A stretch of DNA of 64,000 nucleotides from Notoacmeibacter sp. MSK16QG-6 (GTDB lineage: Bacteria > Pseudomonadota > Alphaproteobacteria > Rhizobiales > Rhizobiaceae): NCBI RefSeq assembly GCF_024158145.1, contig NZ_JAMYXM010000001.1, forward strand, positions 434,001 to 498,000. Direction: 5' to 3'. Below are positions 48,339-57,510 of the stretch, one piece after another; within the stretch, counting starts at the first letter, position 1, and each line of letters opens with the position of its first letter. Below the pieces are notes generated by a model. The model saw only the letters and a list, made by a program, of their open reading frames with translations, ran no database searches and was not told the origin of the DNA. The position numbers and the translations under genes are program-made.

Positions 48339-48401
48339 CCCGGTTTGCCAACCTCGCTGAAAGGTCATCATGCCAATTTGGCCAGCATGAGGAAGACTGT
48401 C

Positions 48402-49061
48402 ATGACATATCGCCCTATCGCCGCTTTCACATGCGCCGCCGCTCTTGCGCTCGGTGCCGCCGCATCTCACGCGCAGACGGAGACCGGCCCGGGCGGCTAT
48501 GTTTATGAGTACAAGTCGCCATCGATAATGCTGGTCAAGCCGGAGGGCTGGCAGCCGCCCGAGGCGGAAGTGCCCGAACCGGCGCTGTTGCGGCCGATCA
48601 TGCCGACAGATCTATATGAAGACGAGGATCTGGCGCAGGTGGGTTCGCTCGACGATGTTATCGGACGGCCAAACGAAAACGCGCTTGGCCCGGTTCTGGC
48701 GGCGCAGCGCGCCGAGGAGCGCCAGCGCAGAATTGCTTCGCAGCAGCAATCGGGCGATGACGCCAATCGGCTAGCTGAAACGACGACGCCTTTGCCCGAA
48801 GAAGGCGTTGACCGACAGACGACCGCGGCCCTTCCAGATGAAGATGAAGCAGCGCAGGACGGCGTTGCTGTTGAGAACGGTGTCGACGTCATTCGCGGCG
48901 ACAGCGCTGCATCGCCGATGGCTTCCGAAAAGCCATCAATGTCCGAGCTCATCGACAAGCAGGCTGAACCTGCAATCGTCGAGGTGGAGAAGACGGAGGA
49001 GCCGGACGAACAGGCCGCGCGTTCCGAGCCCGAATTCTCCGGGATGGAAATGCGCTTCTAG
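48402..49061 (+). CDS. Secreted acidic protein of unknown function
   Basis: 219 aa. ATG 48402 has AGGAAGA six bases upstream; an alternative at 48387 is weaker. A signal peptide ends AAASHAQ. The mature protein starts with GPGGYVYEYKSPSIM, a short proline-rich part, then a long Asp/Glu/Gln/Ala-rich low-complexity stretch. No domain is recognised. It faces a CtrA-type promoter element, so cell-cycle control is possible. It converges on glyS with 9 bp between stops. Confidence 0.65.
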   Translation: MTYRPIAAFTCAAALALGAAASHAQTETGPGGYVYEYKSPSIMLVKPEGWQPPEAEVPEPALLRPIMPTDLYEDEDLAQVGSLDDVIGRPNENALGPVLAAQRAEERQRRIASQQQSGDDANRLAETTTPLPEEGVDRQTTAALPDEDEAAQDGVAVENGVDVIRGDSAASPMASEKPSMSELIDKQAEPAIVEVEKTEEPDEQAARSEPEFSGMEMRF

Positions 49062-49070
49062 GCACTTTTC

Positions 49071-51581
49071 CTAGCCGCTGATCTTCGAAAAATCGGCCAC
49101 CTGCCCAATCGCATTGCGAATGCGGTGGAGCAGCGCCAGGCGGTTGGCGCGCACAGACGCGATCTCCGCATTGACCATCACCGCATCGAAAAACGCATCG
49201 ACAGGCCCGCGCAGCTTGGAGAGCGCGGCGAGCGCCTTCCCATAATCCTCCGCTTCGATAGCCTCCGCAGCCGCCTTCTCCTGCGCTTCCAGCGCCTCGA
49301 ACAGCGCCCGCTCCTCGTCCTGCTCAAAGAGCGCCGGATCGACCGGCTGGTCGAACGATAAGCCCTGCTGTTCCTCTTTGGCGAGAATATTCGTTGCGCG
49401 CTTCGTACCGGCGAGAAGGTTCTGGCCTTCCTCGGTGTCGAGGAAATTGCCAAGCGCCTGCACCCGGCGAATGATCAGGAGGAGATCGTCGTTCTGCTGC
49501 TGGTTCTCTCCCCTTGCGGGAGAGATGTCGGCGGAGCCGACAGAGAGGGGTTCTCCGTTGCGGTCTTCTCCCCTCTCTGCCCTGCCGGGCATCTCCCCCG
49601 CGCGGGGGGAGAGCGAAGCTTCGCCGCCACTCGCCAGCACGGCGTCGATCAGATCATGCCGCGCACCCTGATCGCGGAGGTAAACCTTGAGGCGATCATG
49701 GAAGAAGGAGAGGAGGTCGGCCGATTTGCTTACCAACTCAAGAGGAAATCTTTCTTCCATCTCTTTCGCATGTGGTCCCAATACCCGGCGATAGGACTGA
49801 AGCCATTCTTCTTCAGGCATTTCATTAATATCAAACAGCTCGTGCCAATTGCGAAGTTTGTTTTCTATGTCTTTATCTCGCATGAGATGAAACGACATAT
49901 AGAAGCGGATCTTGGGTAATAGCCCCAACCGAACACCATTCTCCGCTACAATCCGGATCACGCCCAGCGCGGCCCTTCGCAGAGCATAGGGGTCCTTGCT
50001 ACCGGTCGGCTTTTCGTCGATGGCCCAGAAGCCGGTCAGCGTGTCGAGCTTGTCGGCCAGCGCCGCGGCAATCGCGACCGGATCGGTCGGCACCGCATCA
50101 CTCGGCCCCTGCGGGCGGTAATGATCCTCGATGGCGGTCGCGACGCTCTCATCCTCGCCCTGCAGCAGCGCATAGGTCTTGCCCATCGCGCCCTGCACTT
50201 CCGGAAATTCCTGCACCACCTCGGTCTGCAGATCGGCCTTGGCGAGCAGCGCCGCGCGGCGGGCCTTTGCCGGGTCCGCACCGACAATCGGGGCCAATTC
50301 TTCCGCGAGCGCCGCGATGCGGCGGACGCGCTCGCCCTGCGTGCCCAATTTCGCATGGAAGGTCACAATCAAATGGTCGAGCCGCGCCATGCGCTGATCG
50401 AGCGGTTTGGACAGGTCCAGGCCAAGTTCGTCGGCGCTTGCTTTCAAATCGTCGAGGTCCGGCAGATCCTGCTGGTCGGTGCGCCAGAAATAGAGCGCAT
50501 CGGCGAGGCGCGCGCGCACCACCTTGCCGTTGCCGCGCGCGATCTCCTTGCCGCCATCCTTCGCTTCGATGTTCGAAACGAGGATGAATTTGTTGGAAAG
50601 GCTTCCCCCCTCACCCGGCTCGCCATGCGAGCCACCCTCTCCGTCCAGGGGAGAGGAGATTCTCTGCCGCGTCACGAAGCATTTCTGGTTCGTCTTGATC
50701 GTCAGGCGGATCACCTCGTCCGGGATTTCGAGAAACTCTTCCTCGAATTCGCCCAGCAGCACAACCGGCCATTCCACCAGGCCGGACACCTCTTCCAGCA
50801 GCGCCTCGTCCTCGACCAGTTCGAGGCCGTTGGCGAAGGCCAGATCTTTCGCATCGTGCAGGATGATGTCTTTCCGCCGCTCGGCGGAGAGCACGACATT
50901 GGCCTTTTCCAGCTTGCCGACATAATCATCGAAACGACGCACGGTGATTTCACCGCCCGCATGGAAGCGATGGCCGACGGTCATGTTGCCAGAGCGGATG
51001 GCATCGACCTCGAAATCGACAACGACCGGATCTTCGGTTTCCGGGCCGAATGTGCAGAGAACCGATTGTAGCGGGCGCACCCAGCGCATCGTTTCGCCAC
51101 CCTGCCCCTCGATTCCGTTGTAAGTCGAGCCCTTCGGGCCGGAGGCCGGCCCCCAGCGCATGGATTTCGGCCAGGGAAACGAACGGATGATACCGGGCAT
51201 CGCCTCGGCGATGATCTCTTCTGCGGCGCGGCCCGGCTTCTCGATGACGGCGATGTAGAAATCGCCCTTCTTCGGATCGCTCTTCACTTCTGCCTGCTCG
51301 ATGCTGTCGAGGCCCGCGCCGCGCAAAAAGCCGGCGATCGCCTTTTCCGGCGCATCGGTGCGTGGACCTTTCCGCTCTTCGCGCACATCGGCGGAGCGGG
51401 ACGTCAGGCCGCGAATATCGAGCGTCAGGCGGCGTGGGGTCCAGTGCTCGGCAGCGCCTTCATAGGTGAGGCCGGCATCGACCAGCGCGTCGGTCACCAT
51501 CTTCCTCAGATCGCCAGCGGCCTTCCGCTGCATGCGGGCGGGGATCTCTTCGGAGCGCAGTTCGAGAAGAAGGTCAGGCAT
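49071..51581 (-). CDS. glyS: Glycyl-tRNA synthetase beta subunit, with two repeat insertions
   Basis: Beta chain of the heterotetrameric bacterial GlyRS, charging glycine to tRNA. 836 aa: [15 protein letters not shown] at the N-terminus, [49 protein letters not shown], the HD-like central part ([20 protein letters not shown]) and the C-terminal anticodon-binding region. Residues about 309-326 and 656-692 are Gly/Pro/Ser-rich insertions encoded by palindromic repeats (50605-50656, 49506-49613), both in frame. Flanking sequence resumes normally, so the enzyme is probably functional. Confidence 0.95.
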   Translation of the reverse strand: MPDLLLELRSEEIPARMQRKAAGDLRKMVTDALVDAGLTYEGAAEHWTPRRLTLDIRGLTSRSADVREERKGPRTDAPEKAIAGFLRGAGLDSIEQAEVKSDPKKGDFYIAVIEKPGRAAEEIIAEAMPGIIRSFPWPKSMRWGPASGPKGSTYNGIEGQGGETMRWVRPLQSVLCTFGPETEDPVVVDFEVDAIRSGNMTVGHRFHAGGEITVRRFDDYVGKLEKANVVLSAERRKDIILHDAKDLAFANGLELVEDEALLEEVSGLVEWPVVLLGEFEEEFLEIPDEVIRLTIKTNQKCFVTRQRISSPLDGEGGSHGEPGEGGSLSNKFILVSNIEAKDGGKEIARGNGKVVRARLADALYFWRTDQQDLPDLDDLKASADELGLDLSKPLDQRMARLDHLIVTFHAKLGTQGERVRRIAALAEELAPIVGADPAKARRAALLAKADLQTEVVQEFPEVQGAMGKTYALLQGEDESVATAIEDHYRPQGPSDAVPTDPVAIAAALADKLDTLTGFWAIDEKPTGSKDPYALRRAALGVIRIVAENGVRLGLLPKIRFYMSFHLMRDKDIENKLRNWHELFDINEMPEEEWLQSYRRVLGPHAKEMEERFPLELVSKSADLLSFFHDRLKVYLRDQGARHDLIDAVLASGGEASLSPRAGEMPGRAERGEDRNGEPLSVGSADISPARGENQQQNDDLLLIIRRVQALGNFLDTEEGQNLLAGTKRATNILAKEEQQGLSFDQPVDPALFEQDEERALFEALEAQEKAAAEAIEAEDYGKALAALSKLRGPVDAFFDAVMVNAEIASVRANRLALLHRIRNAIGQVADFSKISG
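49506..49613. repeat. Palindromic repeat element inside glyS (108 bp, element B)
   Basis: 108 bp containing two diverged copies of a roughly 45-bp unit in inverted orientation. Copy one: stem 49506-49512/49518-49524, then TGTCGGC-GGA-GCCGACA (49526-49542). The arms GAGAGGGG (49543-49550) and CCCCTCTC (49570-49577) pair, and copy two carries TGCCC...GGGCA (49578-49591) and a GC-rich hairpin around 49592-49613. It adds 36 codons to glyS in frame. It resembles the CTCTCCC...GGGAGAG intergenic repeats common in Rhizobiales. Confidence 0.82.
50605..50656. repeat. Palindromic repeat element inside glyS (52 bp, element A)
   Basis: Read on the minus strand, the element goes CTCTCCCC-TGGA-CGGAGAGGG then TGGCTCGC-ATG-GCGAGCC-GGGTGAGGGG. 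GGCTCGC (50617-50623) and GCGAGCC (50627-50633) form a perfect 7-bp hairpin. CTCTCC (50637-50642) pairs with GGAGAG (50650-50655). It contributes about 17 codons ([17 protein letters not shown]) to glyS without a frameshift. The same sequence type is known from intergenic repeats of Rhizobiales. Confidence 0.8.
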
Positions 51582-51607
51582 TGTCTTTTACAATATGTTG
51601 TGTTGCG

Positions 51608-51643
51608 CGCCTTGCACCACGCTCGTGGATTAAATGCAAGGCG
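51608..51643 (-). repeat. Strong nested hairpin in the leader of glyS
   Basis: CGCCTTGCA (51608-51616) pairs with TGCAAGGCG (51635-51643), and within it CCACG (51617-51621) pairs with CGTGG (51624-51628), leaving ATTAAA as a bulge. It lies 27 bp upstream of the glyS ATG on the minus strand and has no T-run, so it is not an ordinary terminator. It may be a leader structure affecting glyS expression or mRNA stability. Confidence 0.55.
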
Positions 51644-51677
51644 TCAGTGATCTCCGCGAGAGTGGCTGCATCCGGGA

Positions 51678-52307
51678 TTAGCCAAGCTCACGCAGGCCGT
51701 GGGGCGTTTCGATTTCGGCTTTTATGCCGACGACTGAGCTGTTTCGAAAAACCACGCGTCTATCGGTGAAAAGTGGAAGCAGCGTCTTTTCGATCTCATG
51801 GGCCTGCGGGTGATTGACGGTCAACTTCGACAGGCGGCAGCCGCGCTCGGCCATGGTCGCGCCGGGTGTCTTTCCGTCCGGCCATTGCATGATCGTCGGG
51901 AACGCGCCTTCAAACGGCATCGAGCCATCGTCCGGCACGGTGATGCGCCATGTCAGATCGCCGCGGCTGACCGTGACAGGCTTGCCGAGCGAGGGCGGCA
52001 AGACAGTGCAGGCGGCATCGAGATCGTTGGTGCGAAGAATCCAGGTGGAGAGAAAGGGCGCCCGCTCGCCATGGCGGTCGAGCGCGTACCAGCGTGGCTG
52101 CGAAGGTGGCGGCGCGCTGGGATCGATGGCGATGACTTCGAGAAACTCGGTCTCGCCGAGCCGCATGAAATGGTTGTGCGTGCCCATCTTCGGGTGGCTG
52201 CCGCCGGCAGGAATTTCGACGCCGAGGCATTGCCGAACGAAATCAGCGCCCGATGTGAGATCGGGCGCGGCGATGGCGAGATGGTCGAGTTGGAAAGCCA
52301 GCGCCAT
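51678..52307 (-). CDS. Glyoxalase-like (VOC) domain protein between glyQ and glyS
   Basis: 209 aa from ATG 52307. The vicinal-oxygen-chelate start LDHLAIAAPDLTSGADFV and the following GTHNHFMRLGETEFLEVIAI, then LSTWILRTNDLDAA and GAFPTIMQWP are typical of the glyoxalase-like domain group. A single long VOC-type unit; metal ligands appear as His in DHL, Glu in FLEV and His in SHPKM. The substrate is unknown. It sits 4 bp after glyQ and 96 bp before glyS, so it is probably co-expressed with GlyRS. Confidence 0.85.
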   Translation of the reverse strand: MALAFQLDHLAIAAPDLTSGADFVRQCLGVEIPAGGSHPKMGTHNHFMRLGETEFLEVIAIDPSAPPPSQPRWYALDRHGERAPFLSTWILRTNDLDAACTVLPPSLGKPVTVSRGDLTWRITVPDDGSMPFEGAFPTIMQWPDGKTPGATMAERGCRLSKLTVNHPQAHEIEKTLLPLFTDRRVVFRNSSVVGIKAEIETPHGLRELG

Positions 52308-52311
52308 GCGA

Positions 52312-53250
52312 TCAGGCAGCCACTTTGCCGGCCCCACCCGCTTCCGTCTTCAGAAACGCTTCGCCGCATTGGCGGGCGAGGTTGCGGACGCGCAGAATGT
52401 AGCTCTGCCGGTCGGTGACGGATATGACGCCGCGCGCGTCCAGCAAGTTGAAAACGTGACTGGCTTTGATGCACTGGTCATAGGCCGGCAGGACGCAGGC
52501 GTGAAGACCGCCCTCGCCCTCTGGTTCGCCAGCCGTGAGGATTGCTGCGCATGCGGTCTCTGCATCCTCGAAATGACGGCGCAGCACGTCCGTATCGGCA
52601 ATCTCGAAATTGTAGCGTGAGTATTCCTGCTCGGCCTGCAAAAAGACGTCGCCGTAGGTCACCTTGTCGTCGCCTTCGCCGCCGTTGAAGTTCAGATCGT
52701 AGACATTGTCGACGTTCTGAACATACATGGCGATGCGTTCCAGCCCGTAGGTCAGCTCGCCGGCGACCGGCGCGCATTCGATGCCACAGACCTGTTGGAA
52801 ATAGGTGAACTGGCTGACCTCCATGCCGTCGCACCAGCATTCCCAGCCAAGTCCCCAGGCGCCGAGCGTCGGGCTTTCCCAGTCGTCTTCGACGAAACGG
52901 ATATCGTGCAGCAGCGGATCGATACCGATGGCCTCCAGGCTACCGAGATAGAGTTCCTGCAGATTGGTCGGGTTCGGCTTCAGAATCACCTGATACTGGT
53001 AATAGTGCTGAAGTCGGTTAGGGTTCTCGCCGTAGCGGCCATCCTTAGGGCGACGTGACGGCTGCACGTAGGCCGCATTCCAACGCTTCGGGCCGAGCGC
53101 ACGAAGCGTAGTCGCGGGATGAAACGTGCCCGCGCCGACTTCCATGTCATAGGGCTGCAAAATGGCGCAGCCCTGTCTCGCCCAATAGTCGTGCAGCGTC
53201 AGGATGAGCCCCTGAAAGGAGCGCGTTGGATCGAGGTGTAATGCGGTCAC
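52312..53250 (-). CDS. glyQ: Glycyl-tRNA synthetase alpha subunit
   Basis: Catalytic alpha chain of GlyRS. About 312 aa from GTG 53250: [81 protein letters not shown] and [11 protein letters not shown], all highly conserved. No ATG is available near the expected start; TTG at 53265 and TTG at 53313 are alternatives, and neither has a good Shine-Dalgarno site. Confidence 0.96.
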   Translation of the reverse strand: MTALHLDPTRSFQGLILTLHDYWARQGCAILQPYDMEVGAGTFHPATTLRALGPKRWNAAYVQPSRRPKDGRYGENPNRLQHYYQYQVILKPNPTNLQELYLGSLEAIGIDPLLHDIRFVEDDWESPTLGAWGLGWECWCDGMEVSQFTYFQQVCGIECAPVAGELTYGLERIAMYVQNVDNVYDLNFNGGEGDDKVTYGDVFLQAEQEYSRYNFEIADTDVLRRHFEDAETACAAILTAGEPEGEGGLHACVLPAYDQCIKASHVFNLLDARGVISVTDRQSYILRVRNLARQCGEAFLKTEAGGAGKVAA

Positions 53251-53376
53251 GGGATGGTCCGTCAAGATCGGAAAATCGCCGCGGACCCTAGTGGGGCCGC
53301 CTTTCGGAATCAAGCGTCCACTATGGAAGGACGATGGCGAACGCCAATGCCACCAAGGCAGAGGACAATTTAGGCG

Positions 53377-55209
53377 TCAGTTTGCCGCTGACGGCGCCGG
53401 GTCGACTGCAGAAGCCGCATCGGCATTGCGCGCCGGTTCGTCTTCCGGAATGCCGCGCGCCTGCTTGCTCATGATCGCCGCCATCAGCTTGGCATCGGGC
53501 TTCTTCATCGCCTTCACCGCAGCCAGTGCCGCATTCCACTGATATTCCGCTTCCAGCTTGCGCCCGACTTGCCAGTAAGCGTCACCCAAATGGTCATTAA
53601 CCGTCGGATCTTCCGGCATCAGGGCGATGGCGCGCTCCAGTTCACGCACCGCCTCGTCATACCGGCCGAGACGATAGAACGCCCAACCCAGCGAATCGAC
53701 GATGAAACCGGCATCGGGTCGCGCATCGACGGCTTTTCGAATCAGGTCCAGCCCTTCATCCAGCTTCTCGTTCCGGTCGACAAGGGAATAGCCAAGATAG
53801 TTGAGAACCTCTGGCCGGTTCGGCTCAAGGCTCAAGGCGCGGCGGAAATCGGGCTCCGCTTTCTCCCACTGCTTAAGCCGCTCATAGGCCATGCCGCGAC
53901 GGTAATAAAAATTCCAGTCCGGCTTGCTGCCACCGGTCTCCAGCGCCTCGACCGCCTCTTCGTAGAGTTCCGCCGCCTCGGAGAATTGTTCGTTGCGGGC
54001 GAAGATATCGCCGAGCGCGAGATAGGCTCGTTCTTCAAGAGGATCACGCTTTATCGCATCCCTCAAGGATTTTTCGGCGGCGTCGTAGTCCTCGGCGTCG
54101 GCAAGCGCGAGACCGGATTGCAGGTCTGCAACGCGTCGCAGCGGCGATTTTTCGGGCACATCCTTGTAATATTCCAAAGCGCGCAGAGGAAAGCCGAGCC
54201 GCTCTTCCGCAAGACCGATTTGAACCAGAATCGTGCCGTTTTGCGGCGTCAGCGCCCGAGCCATCTGCAGGTAAATCCGCGTCAGCGCTTCACTACCGGG
54301 ACGATTTAAAACTAGGCCGAGATCATAGAGATAGATAGCCGCGCCTTCACGGGCGGATTTTACAAAACGCTCCGGCCGCTTGCCGGATTTCAGTTTATCG
54401 CGCAGTTCGCCGAATTCGATGAATTGAGGCGCGACGGCTTCGCCGCTCGACAGAACCGATCGGGCGAAATCTGCGCGGCCATCGCGGATAAGCCAGCTTG
54501 CATAGGCGGCGACACCCTGGACCCAAAGATCAGGAGCTCCGGCCGACGCTTCTTCATCATCGAGAAGCGAGCGGTAGAGACCGTCTGCTTCGGGAAGATT
54601 GTAAAGATCGGCCATAAAAGCCGATTGCAGCGCCGTGAACGGTGCATACCAGGGCTGGCTGTCGAGCGCCTTGAGATCGGCCATCGCGCCCTTGACGTCG
54701 CCATTGCCAGCCTTCGCCCAGGCCGCCATTACACCATTGGTCAGTCTTTGCAGATCGTCCTGTCCGGGCCGGTCCTCCAGCATCGACGCCACGCGTTTGA
54801 AATTCTTGCCCCGCATCGCGTCGACGGAGAGGGTCAGCCGGGCAAAACGTTCCGCCTCAGGCACAGCCTTGAGACGCTCGGCCTCTTCCAACGCCTCGTT
54901 GAACTTGCCGCGCCCAAGAAGAGTCATCATGAGGTTGACGCGCAGCTTGGTTTCGGTCGGATCGAAGCTCAGCGCACGGCGAAGATATGTAATCGATCTG
55001 TCGAGATCGCCTTCCTCCGTCGCGAGTTGCGCCGCCAGAAAAGCGCCGGCGCGCGAGCGGATTTCAACGGGGCGTTCATCAACGCTTTCAGTGGCCGCAT
55101 GGACGGGGGTTCGATCGATAACAGGCCACCCGATGCCGACCAGTGCCGCCAGAGCCAGAGGAACAGCCTTCCGGCCGAGCAATTTCCTTGGTGTCATCGA
55201 ACGTCCCAT
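53377..55209 (-). CDS. Secreted or membrane-anchored TPR-repeat protein
   Basis: 610 aa. The N-terminal hydrophobic helix (VPLALAALVGIGWPVIDR) is a signal or anchor. The rest is predicted to be tetratricopeptide repeats: LATEEGDLDRSITYLRRALSFDP near 65-90, AYLALGDIFARNEQFSEAAELYEEAVEAL, RRGMAYERLKQWEKAEPDFRRALSLEPN, LGYSLVDRNEKLDEGLDLIRKAVDARPD, LGWAFYRLGRYDEAVRELERAIALMPED. Such periplasmic TPR proteins scaffold envelope complexes; the partner is unknown. ATG 55197 is an alternative start. Confidence 0.9.
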   Translation of the reverse strand: MGRSMTPRKLLGRKAVPLALAALVGIGWPVIDRTPVHAATESVDERPVEIRSRAGAFLAAQLATEEGDLDRSITYLRRALSFDPTETKLRVNLMMTLLGRGKFNEALEEAERLKAVPEAERFARLTLSVDAMRGKNFKRVASMLEDRPGQDDLQRLTNGVMAAWAKAGNGDVKGAMADLKALDSQPWYAPFTALQSAFMADLYNLPEADGLYRSLLDDEEASAGAPDLWVQGVAAYASWLIRDGRADFARSVLSSGEAVAPQFIEFGELRDKLKSGKRPERFVKSAREGAAIYLYDLGLVLNRPGSEALTRIYLQMARALTPQNGTILVQIGLAEERLGFPLRALEYYKDVPEKSPLRRVADLQSGLALADAEDYDAAEKSLRDAIKRDPLEERAYLALGDIFARNEQFSEAAELYEEAVEALETGGSKPDWNFYYRRGMAYERLKQWEKAEPDFRRALSLEPNRPEVLNYLGYSLVDRNEKLDEGLDLIRKAVDARPDAGFIVDSLGWAFYRLGRYDEAVRELERAIALMPEDPTVNDHLGDAYWQVGRKLEAEYQWNAALAAVKAMKKPDAKLMAAIMSKQARGIPEDEPARNADAASAVDPAPSAAN

Positions 55210-55299
55210 CTTTCAAATCACCTGCGCTATCCTGCTGTTCAAGCATGGCCATTTTGCGGTGTGTCGGTTCGAAAATCGTACGACTAGCAACACAGCGCG

Positions 55300-56316
55300 T
55301 CAGACGACGCGGCTGATGCAAAAGCCGACCACCTGATCCAGCGCGTCACGCCACGGTCCTGACGGCAATTCCTCAAGAGCGGCCCTTGCCTGCTCTCCAT
55401 AGCGCCGTGCTTCGCTGACCGTCTTCTCCACGGCCGCAGTCCGGTCGAGACGTTCGATGGCCGATGCAAGGGCGACATCATCGTTCTGTCCGTCCTCGAT
55501 AGCCGATTTCCAGAAGGCCCGATCCTGCTCATCGCCGTCGCGATAAGCGAAAATTACCGGCAATGTTACCTTGCCCTCGCGGAAATCGTCACCGACATTC
55601 TTTCCCAGCGACGCCGCCGATCCGCCATAGTCCAAGGCATCGTCGACGAGCTGGAAAGCCATGCCGAGCGTATCGCCATATGTGCGAAGAGCCTGCCGTT
55701 CCCTGTCGGTCGCGCCGACGATGATCGGCCCCATTTCCGCAGCGGCGGAGAAGAGCGCGGCCGTCTTGGCCCGGATCACGGCCTCATAGTCCGCTTTCGT
55801 GGTCTCCATCGAACGCGATGCGGAAAGCTGCCAGACCTCACCTTCGGCGATAACGGATGCTGCGGTAGACAAAACGTCGAGCGCACCCAGCGAGCCGACA
55901 TCGACCATCAGCCGGAACGCTTGTCCCAGAAGGAAATCGCCGACGAGTACAGACGCCTGATTGCCCCAGATACGGCGAGCGGTGGCGCGAGCGCGCCGCA
56001 TGTCGCTCTCATCGACGACATCGTCATGCAGCAGGGTAGCGGTATGCATGAACTCGACCGCGGTCGCCAATCTGATGTGGGCATCGCCTCGATAGCCGAA
56101 CATTTCGGCGCTGGCGATGGTGAGCATGGGACGGAGGCGCTTGCCGCCCGCATTGACGAGATAGTTCGAAATTTCGGGGATGAGTTCGACGTCTGAACCT
56201 GCCTTCGACAGGATCAGTTCGTTGACAGCGCCCATTGCGTCGGCAGTCAGCTTCAGCAGGGGTTCCACGGACGCGGCCACCACTGTCTCTCCGTCCTGCA
56301 CCCTTTCAATCCTCAA
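55300..56316 (-). CDS. ispB: Polyprenyl (octaprenyl-type) diphosphate synthase
   Basis: Makes the long isoprenoid side chain for ubiquinone. About 338 aa from TTG 56316 (GGAG eight bases upstream); GTG 56325 and GTG 56301 are alternatives. First Asp-rich motif LLHDDVVDESDMRR, second QLVDDALDYGGS, plus NAGGKRLRPML and KTAALFSAAAEMGP. The residues before the first Asp motif are small, consistent with a long-chain product, but chain length is not proven. Divergent from the DUF2007 gene. Confidence 0.93.
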   Translation of the reverse strand: MRIERVQDGETVVAASVEPLLKLTADAMGAVNELILSKAGSDVELIPEISNYLVNAGGKRLRPMLTIASAEMFGYRGDAHIRLATAVEFMHTATLLHDDVVDESDMRRARATARRIWGNQASVLVGDFLLGQAFRLMVDVGSLGALDVLSTAASVIAEGEVWQLSASRSMETTKADYEAVIRAKTAALFSAAAEMGPIIVGATDRERQALRTYGDTLGMAFQLVDDALDYGGSAASLGKNVGDDFREGKVTLPVIFAYRDGDEQDRAFWKSAIEDGQNDDVALASAIERLDRTAAVEKTVSEARRYGEQARAALEELPSGPWRDALDQVVGFCISRVV

Positions 56317-56441
56317 ACGTGACACTCCATTGAAATGAACCGCACTTGGCCTCGGCCCGTTCCATAGCCAGCGCCCCTTCGGAGCGCAAGGCAATCCACA
56401 GCCGCTTGCCGACGACCCTGCGGTCTGCGAAAGGTGCGTCC

Positions 56442-56666
56442 ATGGATATTCTTTATCGATCCAACAATGCCGTTGAGCTGTCCTTCGTCGAGGCGCTGCT
56501 TCGCGATGCCGGAATACGTTACGTTGTTGCCGATCAAAACATGTCGATCATGGAAGGATCGCTGGGGATCCTGCCACGTCGTGTGCTTGTCGAAACGCAG
56601 GACATAGACAGGGCCGCGCGTCTTCTTGCCGACGCGGATATCGAACGCGGCGTTTATGACGACTGA
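56442..56666 (+). CDS. DUF2007 family small protein
   Basis: 74 aa. ATG 56442 has AAAGG upstream. The DUF2007 pattern is plain: MDILYRSNNAVELSFVEALL, then GIRYVVADQNMS and GILPRRVLVETQDIDRAARLLADA. DUF2007 domains form a small alpha/beta fold, proposed to bind signalling nucleotides or proteins; the function here is unknown. It overlaps the methyltransferase start by 11 bp and is probably translationally coupled. Confidence 0.88.
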   Translation: MDILYRSNNAVELSFVEALLRDAGIRYVVADQNMSIMEGSLGILPRRVLVETQDIDRAARLLADADIERGVYDD

Positions 56667-57456
56667 GACCGAGAGCGATACCACGCTCGACGCCTTCCAT
56701 CGTGGACGGTTCTATCTGGTACAGCCGAAGAAGCAGGGGCACCGCGCCGGGCTCGATGCGATGTTGCTGGCCAGCGCTCTGCCACGCACATTCACCGGTA
56801 CGGTGGTCGATCTTGGCGCCGGCAGTGGCGCAGCCGGTCTCGGAGTTTTGTCCCGCTGCCCACAGGCTAAAGCAGTACTCGTCGAAAACGCGCCGGTCAT
56901 GATCGATTGTGCGGCGAAAACGCTTATGCATCCGCAAAATGCCGGACTGGCGTCTCGCGCCAGCCTCGTTTCCGCCGATGCAGGCGCCGCCGCCCAAAGT
57001 CGGCGGGCGGCCGGACTTGCCGACCACTCCGCCCATGCAGTGATACTCAACCCACCCTTCAACGATCCACGTGACCGTTCCACGACCGATCCGTTGCGGC
57101 GCGAAGCCCATGTCATGACCCAGACGCTTTTGGAAGACTGGCTCAGAACAGCTGCCGCCATGTCGAAAGCCGGCGCGTGGTGCGCGATGATCTTCCGGCC
57201 ACGCCATCTGACCGAAGCGCTCAGCGCAATGAGCGGCCGGTTTGGCGGCCTTGGACTGAGGTTCGTTCAGGCGCGACCGATGGCGCCTGCCATCCGTCTC
57301 ATAATTCGGGGAAGGCGAAATGATCGCGCTCCGCTTACAGTCCACCCGCCTCTTGTCCTGCATGGTGAATCCGGCAGCGCGTTCGCCCCAGAAGCCGACG
57401 CGCTAATCAACGGCGAAGCGGATTTTTTCCCGGCTCAACCCGACAGAATGCTTTGA
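56656..57456 (+). CDS. tRNA1(Val) A37 N6-methyltransferase-like protein
   Basis: 266 aa. SAM site VVDLGAGSGAAGLGVL, the N6-adenine catalytic NPPF (HAVILNPPFNDPRD) and the N-terminal FYLVQPKKQGHRAGLDAMLL are typical of TrmN6/YfiC-type methyltransferases. These methylate A37 of tRNA1(Val); the actual RNA target in this organism is not shown by sequence. Starts at ATG 56656 inside the end of the DUF2007 gene. Confidence 0.88.
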   Translation: MTTETESDTTLDAFHRGRFYLVQPKKQGHRAGLDAMLLASALPRTFTGTVVDLGAGSGAAGLGVLSRCPQAKAVLVENAPVMIDCAAKTLMHPQNAGLASRASLVSADAGAAAQSRRAAGLADHSAHAVILNPPFNDPRDRSTTDPLRREAHVMTQTLLEDWLRTAAAMSKAGAWCAMIFRPRHLTEALSAMSGRFGGLGLRFVQARPMAPAIRLIIRGRRNDRAPLTVHPPLVLHGESGSAFAPEADALINGEADFFPAQPDRML

Positions 57457-57510
57457 GAGGGCCGATCGTCTTCCTACATGGTCAACATCATCCGAATCCA
57501 CGGAGTTCCC

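Noticed and set aside
50121-51071. A 316-codon plus-strand frame opposite glyS
   Set aside because: Antisense to conserved GlyS segments; it also reads through the palindromic element, which is open in several frames.
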